Source of the DNA: Hungatella sp. UBA3402
GTDB taxonomy: Bacteria; Bacillota; Clostridia; Lachnospirales; Lachnospiraceae
NCBI GenBank assembly: GCA_002358555.1
Contig: DEPC01000146.1
Coordinates: forward strand, 1-9,639
Direction of reading: 5' to 3'
Length of the DNA: 9,639 bases
Shown here: piece by piece, positions 4,568 to 9,639 of the stretch
Numbering within the stretch: the stretch's first letter is position 1
Layout: each line of letters begins with the position of its first letter
Notes under the pieces: model-generated
The model's database searches: none
Seen by the model: the letters and a program-made list of their open reading frames with translations, nothing else
What the model was told of the DNA's origin: nothing
Position numbers and translations under genes: made by a program

Positions 4568-6919
4568 ATGGCATCAGTGACCGGATTTGTTGAAAAGGTC
4601 AAATTTCGGAATGAAGATAATGGATATAGTGTTCTCAGTGTAGTTTCAAATGGTGAAGAATATATTCTTGTGGGAATCTTCCATTATATAGAAGAAGGGG
4701 AATTGATTGAAGCCAACGGCTCTATGACAGAACATCCAATTTATGGGGAACAGTTACAGGTAGAATCTTACGAGCTAAAAATTCCTGAGAGTACAGTGGC
4801 TATAGAGCGATATCTTGGTTCAGGAGCTATTAAAGGAGTAAAGGCTGCCCTAGCAGCTAGGATTGTCCGTAAATTTAAGGCTGACACATTTCGTATTATA
4901 GAAGAAGAACCAGAAAGACTTTCTGAGGTTAAAGGAGTCAGTGAGAAATTAGCTATGTCCATTTCCAGCCAGATGGAGGAAAAGAAGGACATGCGCCAGG
5001 CTATGATGTTTCTTCAGGAATATGGAATCTCCATGAATTTAGCTGTAAAGATTTATCAGGAATATGCTTCTAGACTGTATGGGATTATTAAGGAGAATCC
5101 TTATCGCCTGGCAGATGATATTTCTGGAGTAGGCTTTAAGATGGCAGATGAGATTGCGCGAAAAGTAGGTATTTTTACAGATTCTGATTATCGAATTAAA
5201 GCAGGAATGGTCTATACTCTTTTCCAGGCAGCAGCTCAGGGACATACTTATCTGCCAAAACAAGAACTGTTTGACCAGGCTTTTGAGCTTTTAAATGTAG
5301 AGACAGAACAGATGGAAAAGCAGCTCATGGACTTGCAGATGGAACGACGTATCGTGGTAAAAACGGTGAAAACAACTTTTTCAGATACGAGCCAGCCAAC
5401 CGGAGACTTAGAAAGTACTCCTGAATTTGTGCTGCCTTTTTTTGAGACAGTGGAAGACTCAAAACCATGGGTAGAAGAAGACAATAGTTTCATCGTCTAT
5501 GCTTCTGCCTATTATTATATGGAATTAAATACAGCCAAAATGCTCCATGACTTAAATATCCGTGGAGATGTTCCCATAGAAAAGATACAGAAAAAGATTT
5601 TGCGGATACAGAAGGAAGAAAATAAGGAGTTGGATGCTCTTCAGGCCAAGGCAGTAGCAGAGGCAGTCAACAGTGGGCTACTAATCATCACTGGTGGTCC
5701 AGGCACAGGCAAAACCACTACTATTACTACCATTATCCGCTATTTTGAAGAGGAGGGAATGGAGATTCTTTTGGCAGCTCCCACAGGTCGGGCAGCAAAG
5801 CGGATGACAGAAGCTACCAATTATGAAGCTAAGACCATTCATCGGCTGCTGGAGTTAAATGGAATTCCTGGAGAGGAGGGTACTGCGAATACCCGTTTCC
5901 AGAGAAATGAAGAAAATCCTTTGGAGGCAGATGTCATTATTATTGATGAGATGTCTATGGTGGATATCCATTTGATGCAATCTCTTTTAAAAGCGGTCAG
6001 TGTGGGAACTAGGCTGATTTTAGTGGGAGATATCAACCAGCTCCCCTCTGTAGGGCCAGGAAATGTACTAAAGGATATGATTCATTCAGGAGCTTTCAAT
6101 GTAGTAGAATTGACTCATATTTTCCGTCAGGCAGCAGAAAGTGATATTATTGTTAATGCCCATAAAATCAATGCAGGAGAAAAGATAAATTTAGCTAAGC
6201 ATGACAAAGATTTTATTTTTATCAGACAGGATAATCCTGATGCCATTGTAAATACTATGTTGACTCTGATAACCCAAAAGCTTCCAAACTATGTGAAGGC
6301 GAAGCCTTTAGATATTCAGGTTATGACCCCTATGAGGAAAGGACCTTTAGGGGTAGAGAGGTTGAATTCCGTACTTCAATCATTTTTAAACCCTCCAGAT
6401 AATCAGAAGCCGGAAAAAGAGTCAAATGACATGATATTCCGTCTTGGAGATAAGGTAATGCAAATTAAAAACAATTATCAGATTCCCTGGGAAATCCGCA
6501 ATCACTATAATATCCCTGAAGATACTGGAACAGGAGTCTTTAACGGTGATATAGGGATTATTCGGGAGCTTAATTTGTTTGCAGAGACTGTGACTGTGGA
6601 ATTTGATGAGAGAAAAATGGTAGAATATACGTTTAAGCAATTGGAAGAATTGGAACTGGCCTATGCTATTACAATCCATAAATCTCAGGGAAGCGAATAT
6701 CCAGCAGTGATTATTCCTATTCATAGCGGTCCAAGGATGCTGATGAGTCGCAATCTCATCTATACAGCAGTTACACGAGCAAAAAGTTGTGTCTGCCTTG
6801 TAGGGAAGCCAGATATGTTTCAGTATATGGTAGATAATCGGGTAGAACAAAGGCGTTATTCTGGTCTCAAAGACAGGATATGCGAGCTTTCTGACCAGAA
6901 CTATATCAGTAGTAGTTAA
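4568..6919 (+). CDS. recD2: ATP-dependent RecD2 (YrrC-type) DNA helicase
   Basis: A 783-residue SF1B helicase of the RecD2 family, used without RecB and RecC in Firmicutes; known roles are 5'-3' unwinding, replication-fork maintenance and DNA repair. Domain order: N-terminal OB-like domain with SVTGFVEKVKFRNEDNGYSV (3-22); helix-hairpin-helix repeats about 85-200 (GSGAIKGVKAALAARI, LSEVKGVSEKLA, DDISGVGFKMADEIA); motor domain with Walker A GGPGTGKTTT (376-385), motif Ia APTGRAAKRM, Walker B VIIIDEMSMVD (456-466), motif III VGDINQLPSVGPG (487-499), FR at the end of THIFR (516-520), ITIHKSQGSEYPAVIIP (701-717) and YTAVTRAKS (732-740). All motor motifs are intact. Residues about 266-305 form a Ser/Thr/Pro/Glu-rich linker between the HhH and motor parts. 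GGAG is 9 bases before the ATG; the gene follows mreB by 21 bp, so they are co-transcribed. Confidence 0.95.
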   Translation: MASVTGFVEKVKFRNEDNGYSVLSVVSNGEEYILVGIFHYIEEGELIEANGSMTEHPIYGEQLQVESYELKIPESTVAIERYLGSGAIKGVKAALAARIVRKFKADTFRIIEEEPERLSEVKGVSEKLAMSISSQMEEKKDMRQAMMFLQEYGISMNLAVKIYQEYASRLYGIIKENPYRLADDISGVGFKMADEIARKVGIFTDSDYRIKAGMVYTLFQAAAQGHTYLPKQELFDQAFELLNVETEQMEKQLMDLQMERRIVVKTVKTTFSDTSQPTGDLESTPEFVLPFFETVEDSKPWVEEDNSFIVYASAYYYMELNTAKMLHDLNIRGDVPIEKIQKKILRIQKEENKELDALQAKAVAEAVNSGLLIITGGPGTGKTTTITTIIRYFEEEGMEILLAAPTGRAAKRMTEATNYEAKTIHRLLELNGIPGEEGTANTRFQRNEENPLEADVIIIDEMSMVDIHLMQSLLKAVSVGTRLILVGDINQLPSVGPGNVLKDMIHSGAFNVVELTHIFRQAAESDIIVNAHKINAGEKINLAKHDKDFIFIRQDNPDAIVNTMLTLITQKLPNYVKAKPLDIQVMTPMRKGPLGVERLNSVLQSFLNPPDNQKPEKESNDMIFRLGDKVMQIKNNYQIPWEIRNHYNIPEDTGTGVFNGDIGIIRELNLFAETVTVEFDERKMVEYTFKQLEELELAYAITIHKSQGSEYPAVIIPIHSGPRMLMSRNLIYTAVTRAKSCVCLVGKPDMFQYMVDNRVEQRRYSGLKDRICELSDQNYISSS

Positions 6920-6922
6920 TGG

Positions 6923-6992
6923 TAACTTGTTGTGGTAGTTAAAAGTTGTAGGCAGAAGTAACTCAGCAAATTTTAACTACCACAACGAGTTA
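6923..6992 (+). repeat. Long inverted repeat after recD2
   Basis: Arms of 22 bases at 6923-6944 and 6971-6992 pair at 21 positions, and the single mismatch is a T-G wobble in plus-strand RNA. The loop is 26 bases. The site begins 3 bases after the recD2 stop, so it may end or stabilise the mreB-recD2 message. It is not a classical terminator, because only TTAATTT follows and the loop is large. A miniature mobile element or its remnant is the alternative; part of the arm recurs at 8101-8115. Confidence 0.65.
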
Positions 6993-7213
6993 ATTTAGAA
7001 TATCCTCTGAAATACTGAATTATATCAGATAGGGATGACTCCCGCCATTAGGAGGTGAAGAGTTTTCCTGTACATCAAAGGCGCTCTTGAACTAAAAGAT
7101 ACTTCAACATTTCTTGAAACATATCACAATTCAACAACTTAAATCTTAATTCATAAATATTATAAAAAAATCCATACAAAATACAAAAATCATATCAAAA
7201 AGGATTACACTAA
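6993..7213. other. AT-rich gap before comF, no gene recognised
   Basis: No open frame of credible size is seen. An SD-like AGGAGGTG occurs near 7050 but leads only to a dozen codons. Another frame nearby has about 27 open codons (reading FLYIKGALELKDTSTFLET) without a start codon, which could be a remnant of a lost gene. The last 80 bases are nearly pure A/T and probably hold the comF promoter, for example CTTAAA, 17 bases, TATAAA near 7139-7167, but the match is weak. Confidence 0.3.
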
Positions 7214-7936
7214 ATGATAATACATAAAATAACTGCCAAAGCCATAGATATGCTATTTCCTCGCCGTTGTCCTGTCTGCTTTGATATTGTCCAACCTTCT
7301 GGTTATCTTATCTGCCCTGATTGTCTCTTAAAACTTTCTCCTATAAAAAAACCAAGCTGTAAAAAGTGTGGCAAAGAGGTTATCCATGAACGGATTGAAT
7401 ATTGTCTGGACTGCACGAGACATCCAAGGTCATTTGAATATAATCTTTCAGTGTTTCGTTATAACCATTATGCCAGCCTTTCCATGTCAGCTATAAAATA
7501 TAAGAATAAGCGAGAATTTTTGGACTTTTATATAGAAGCTACCTGGCATTATTTAGGTTCCCGATGTCTTCATATTAATCCAGACCTCATTATTCCAGTT
7601 CCTGTCCATGTATCGCGAAAAAGAACAAGAGGATTTAACCAGGCAGAGCTTCTAGCAAAAGGAATTGCAGAGCATCTTCAAGTACCAATATGTAAAACTG
7701 CTTTAATTCGCAAGAAAAGGACCACTCCCCAAAAAGAACTTGACCCTTCTGGAAGACTAAAAAACTTAGAGCAAGCATTTGCACCAGGGAACATTCCTCC
7801 TGGTATAAAAAAAGTACTTTTGGTAGATGACATCTATACAACAGGCAGTACTCTAGAAGCATGTACAAGAATCTTAAATGATATGGGCATAAATAAAGTT
7901 TATACATTAACCCTCTTTATAGGCAGTGGTGCATAA
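7214..7936 (+). CDS. comF: ComF family protein (phosphoribosyltransferase-like, DNA uptake)
   Basis: A 240-residue protein of normal ComF length. The N-terminal third carries four Cys-x-x-Cys pairs: CPVC (19-22), CPDC (34-37), CKKC (49-52) and CLDC (64-67), expected to bind zinc. SAIKYKNKR (92-100), IIPVPVHVSRKRTRGFNQAELLAKGIA (126-152, split motif of the family) and VLLVDDIYTTGST (201-213), the PRPP-binding loop with both aspartates, are all present. The family is needed for uptake of single-stranded DNA in competent Firmicutes, probably with the ComFA helicase, and acts in the cytoplasm; many non-competent species keep it with unknown role. AAGGA lies 9 bases before the ATG. It stands alone, 294 bp after recD2 and 333 bp before rpmG, and between two long inverted repeats. 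Not truncated. Confidence 0.9.
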   Translation: MIIHKITAKAIDMLFPRRCPVCFDIVQPSGYLICPDCLLKLSPIKKPSCKKCGKEVIHERIEYCLDCTRHPRSFEYNLSVFRYNHYASLSMSAIKYKNKREFLDFYIEATWHYLGSRCLHINPDLIIPVPVHVSRKRTRGFNQAELLAKGIAEHLQVPICKTALIRKKRTTPQKELDPSGRLKNLEQAFAPGNIPPGIKKVLLVDDIYTTGSTLEACTRILNDMGINKVYTLTLFIGSGA

Positions 7937-7982
7937 AGCAAACAACAATCTAAAACTATTTTATTAGAGTTTGTCAGCTATT

Positions 7983-8093
7983 GAAGGAATTGCCTCCTTT
8001 ACTTAAACAAAGGATTTGTAGTTCTAATACCTGTTTTTGCAAACTAAGAGCTACTAAGACTCATACAAATACAGTTCAAGGAGCAATTCTTTT
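7983..8093 (+). repeat. Nested palindrome downstream of comF
   Basis: The outer arms 7983-7999 and 8078-8093 pair at 16 positions with one bulged C (7994) and two G-U wobbles. Inside, ATTTGTA (8014-8020) pairs with TACAAAT (8064-8070), GTTCT (8021-8025) with AGAGC (8047-8051), and GTTT (8033-8036) with AAAC (8041-8044) around TTGC. TCCTTT (7995-8000) can pair alternatively with AAAGGA (8009-8014). Only a short T-run (TTTT, 8090-8093) ends it. It could be the comF transcript end, an untranslated structured RNA, or a miniature inverted-repeat element. Confidence 0.5.
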
Positions 8094-8133
8094 CACAGTG
8101 TAACTACTACAACAAAAATCTCCCAAAAACCCA

Positions 8134-8162
8134 TTGACGTTTCCTTCTATCTATGATATAGT
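8134..8162 (+). promoter_or_regulatory. Strong extended -10 promoter of rpmG-secE-nusG-rplK
   Basis: TTGACG (8134-8139, 5 of 6), a 17-base spacer and TATAGT (8157-8162, 5 of 6), with TG one base upstream of the -10 (8154-8155). The start point is near 8169, giving a leader of about 100 bases before the GTG of rpmG. Confidence 0.75.
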
Positions 8163-8185
8163 AATTGAGCGAATGGAAGAACTTA

Positions 8186-8233
8186 GGTCTTTTTTTTATG
8201 CTCAAAATTTCACTTGTCCAAAGAGAAAAGACC
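8186..8233 (+). promoter_or_regulatory. Leader hairpin before rpmG
   Basis: GGTCTTTT (8186-8193) pairs perfectly with AAAAGACC (8226-8233) across a 32-base loop. It lies in the untranslated leader and ends 24 bases before the ribosome binding site. It may stabilise the message or take part in regulation; no known ribosomal-protein leader is recognised. Confidence 0.35.
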
Positions 8234-8269
8234 CACAAACAATGAATTTTGAAAGTGGAGGTGGAAGTC

Positions 8270-8419
8270 GTGCGCACAAGAATTACACTGGCATGTACGG
8301 AATGCAAACAACGTAATTATAACATGACAAAGGATAAGAAGACTCATCCTGACAGAATGGAAACCAAGAAGTATTGCAGATTCTGCAAGACACATACTTT
8401 GCACAAAGAAACGAAGTAA
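8270..8419 (+). CDS. rpmG: 50S ribosomal protein L33
   Basis: Forty-nine residues in full, typical L33 length, starting with GTG. GGAGGTG at 8257-8263, 6 bases upstream, fixes this start; the nearby ATG at 8242 is in another frame. The sequence MRTRITLACTECKQRNYNM is standard L33, and the four zinc-binding cysteines are present as CTEC (9-12) and CRFC (36-39), so this is the zinc-dependent form rather than a cysteine-free paralogue. It is a small protein of the large subunit near the E site. First gene of the rpmG-secE-nusG-rplK cluster, a common Firmicutes order; secE starts 26 bp later. No tRNA-Trp gene lies between them. Confidence 0.95.
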   Translation: MRTRITLACTECKQRNYNMTKDKKTHPDRMETKKYCRFCKTHTLHKETK

Positions 8420-8445
8420 TCAGGTTTAGTAAAGGACGTGAAAAT

Positions 8446-8652
8446 ATGGCAGAAACAGCAAGCAAGGAAAAGACTTCAAAGATAAAAGGGTTTTTTAGTG
8501 GAATGAAAGTTGAGTTCAATAAGGTCATTTGGCCTGACAGACAGACAGTAAGCAAGGAGACGGCAGCAGTAGTTGCATGTTCCATAGCCCTTGGTTTAAT
8601 CATTGCGCTCCTGGATCTGATTATTAAATTCGGTCTTAGTTTCATTTTATAA
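8446..8652 (+). CDS. secE: Preprotein translocase subunit SecE
   Basis: Sixty-eight residues, the short single-span type usual in Firmicutes. An amphipathic N-terminal part carries the conserved FFSGMKVEFNKVIWPDRQTVSKET (residues 16-39, named here by its core VIWPDRQTV), followed by one transmembrane helix (about 41-66, AVVACSIALGLIIALLDLII). It is the essential small subunit that clamps SecY in the SecYEG channel. The start at 8446 is set by AAAGGA 9 bases upstream; the frame continues upstream over rpmG but without sense. nusG follows 21 bp later, so the genes are co-transcribed. Confidence 0.95.
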   Translation: MAETASKEKTSKIKGFFSGMKVEFNKVIWPDRQTVSKETAAVVACSIALGLIIALLDLIIKFGLSFIL

Positions 8653-8673
8653 GTAAGGGCAAAGGTGAATCCT

Positions 8674-9189
8674 ATGGCAGAGGCAAACTGGTATGTAGTC
8701 CATACCTATTCAGGCTATGAAAACAAGGTAAAGGTTGATATTGAAAAGACCATTGAGAACCGGAACTTACAAGACCAAATCCTGGAAGTATCCGTTCCTA
8801 TGCAGTCCGTGCTTGAGATTAAGAACGGAGTTGAAAAAGCAGCAGACAAAAAGCTGTTTCCAGGCTATGTACTCATTCATATGGTTATGAATGACGATAC
8901 CTGGTATGTAGTTCGTAACACACGAGGCGTTACCGGATTTGTAGGGCCTGGGTCCAAGCCGGTTCCTCTCTCAGAAGAAGAGATGGCTGGTCTGGGCTTT
9001 AAAGTTCCAGATGTAGTTGTAGAGTTTGAAGAGGGCGATACAGTGGTAGTAACTGCCGGAGCATGGAAGGATACAATTGGAGCCATTAAGTCTATCAATG
9101 AAGGCAAGAAGACCGTAACTATCAATGTCGAGATGTTTGGCCGAGAAACTCCGGTTGAGCTTGCATTCAAAGAAGTGAAAAAGATGTAA
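8674..9189 (+). CDS. nusG: Transcription termination/antitermination factor NusG
   Basis: A 171-residue protein of normal length. The N-terminal NGN domain begins with ANWYVVHTYSGYENKV (4-19) and ends near FVGPGSKPVPLSEEE; the C-terminal KOW domain begins at FEEGDTVVVTAGAWKDTIG and includes the MFGRETPVEL end common to the family. It binds RNA polymerase and affects pausing, with contacts to the ribosome or Rho. I take the ATG at 8674 (MAEANWYVV) with AAAGGTG 6 bases upstream; a GTG at 8665 in the same frame (three residues longer) cannot be excluded. rplK follows after 64 bp. Confidence 0.95.
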   Translation: MAEANWYVVHTYSGYENKVKVDIEKTIENRNLQDQILEVSVPMQSVLEIKNGVEKAADKKLFPGYVLIHMVMNDDTWYVVRNTRGVTGFVGPGSKPVPLSEEEMAGLGFKVPDVVVEFEEGDTVVVTAGAWKDTIGAIKSINEGKKTVTINVEMFGRETPVELAFKEVKKM

Positions 9190-9202
9190 CTGAAAGCAAC
9201 AA

Positions 9203-9231
9203 GTGGGAGGGACATCCCCCGACAATACCAC
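9203..9231 (+). promoter_or_regulatory. Short hairpin between nusG and rplK
   Basis: GTGG (9203-9206) can pair with CCAC (9228-9231), and GGG (9209-9211) with CCC (9216-9218) around loop ACAT, leaving internal loops GA and CCGACAATA. It might be a ribosomal-protein autoregulatory element; I cannot name the class. No terminator-like T-run follows. Confidence 0.35.
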
Positions 9232-9253
9232 ATTATTTAGGAGGTGCCTAATT

Positions 9254-9639
9254 ATGGCAAAGAAAGTAACAGGTTATATTAAATTGCAGATTCCAGCAGG
9301 AAAGGCTACACCAGCACCACCAGTAGGTCCAGCTCTTGGACAACATGGTGTGAATATTGTTCAGTTTACTAAGGAATTTAATGCAAGAACGGCTGACCAG
9401 GGCGACTTGATTATCCCTGTAGTAATTACCGTATATGCAGATAGAAGCTTCAGCTTCATCACTAAGACTCCGCCAGCTCCTGTGCTTTTAAAGAAGGCCT
9501 GCAAGCTGAAATCCGGTTCTGCTACTCCAAACAAAGTAAAAGTGGCAAGCATTTCCAAGGAAGAGCTGCAAAAGATTGCAGAATTAAAGATGCCTGATTT
9601 GAATGCAGCCAGCCTTGAGGCAGCTATGAGCATGATTGC
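9254..9639 (+). CDS. rplK: 50S ribosomal protein L11, 3' end beyond the window
   Basis: The first 128 residues are visible, out of about 141 in the family. The N-terminal domain is clear: MAKKVTGYIKLQIPAGKATP followed by PPVGPALGQHGVNIVQFTKEFNA, the thiostrepton-region proline helix, then VVITVYADRSFSF. The C-terminal RNA-binding domain begins near PPAPVLLKKA and continues with MPDLNA, cut at the right edge. It binds the GTPase-associated centre of 23S rRNA. AGGAGGTG (9239-9246) stands 7 bases before the ATG. It is probably followed by rplA outside the window. Confidence 0.97.
   Translation, partial: MAKKVTGYIKLQIPAGKATPAPPVGPALGQHGVNIVQFTKEFNARTADQGDLIIPVVITVYADRSFSFITKTPPAPVLLKKACKLKSGSATPNKVKVASISKEELQKIAELKMPDLNAASLEAAMSMI

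Noticed and set aside
8420..8445. tRNA-Trp gene between rpmG and secE, seen in some Firmicutes
   Set aside because: The gap is only 26 bases.
1..9639. CRISPR array, insertion sequence with transposase, rRNA or tRNA genes
   Set aside because: No regularly spaced direct repeats, transposase-like frame or tRNA/rRNA sequence is visible.

Overview
The window looks like the chromosome of a low-to-moderate GC Firmicute, most likely a clostridium of the Lachnospiraceae type. The grounds are an Mbl-type MreB directly followed by recD2, the order rpmG-secE-nusG-rplK, strong AGGAGG-type ribosome binding sites, sigma-A-like promoters and a LexA box of the Gram-positive (DinR) type. The taxonomic call is inference.

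Left third, minus strand (1-1771): a very AT-rich operon of at least three overlapping genes that I cannot assign to a named system. In order of transcription they are an unrecognised 355-residue protein, a 122-residue winged-helix plus zinc-ribbon protein, and the N-terminus of a protein that may begin a restriction-endonuclease-like domain at the window edge. The operon has a near-perfect sigma-A promoter (TTGACA, 17 bp, TATACT), and the whole GAACATATGTTC LexA box lies between the -35 and -10. This is the best candidate for an undescribed system: a DNA-damage-inducible accessory operon, possibly anti-phage or stress-related.

Next on the minus strand (1828-2928) is a CmpB-family membrane protein with an unusual C-terminal coiled coil made of exact 11-residue repeats. 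Upstream of it (about 3077-3255, minus) lies a structured region with a long hairpin, a mutually exclusive G/C-rich pairing and a good intrinsic terminator. It is either a leader attenuator or a free-standing small RNA.

Plus strand from 3339: a promoter with an A-tract, a structured leader, then mreB/mbl (cell-shape actin) and recD2 (5'-3' DNA helicase) 21 bp apart as an operon. comF (phosphoribosyltransferase-like, DNA uptake) follows after about 290 bp and is bracketed by two long inverted repeats (6923-6992 and 7983-8093). A strong extended -10 promoter (8134-8162) then starts the translation and secretion cluster rpmG-secE-nusG-rplK, whose last gene runs off the right edge.

The plus-strand half is ordinary housekeeping DNA. 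The interest lies in the SOS-controlled minus-strand operon, the structured RNA in the divergent intergenic region and the palindromes around comF.
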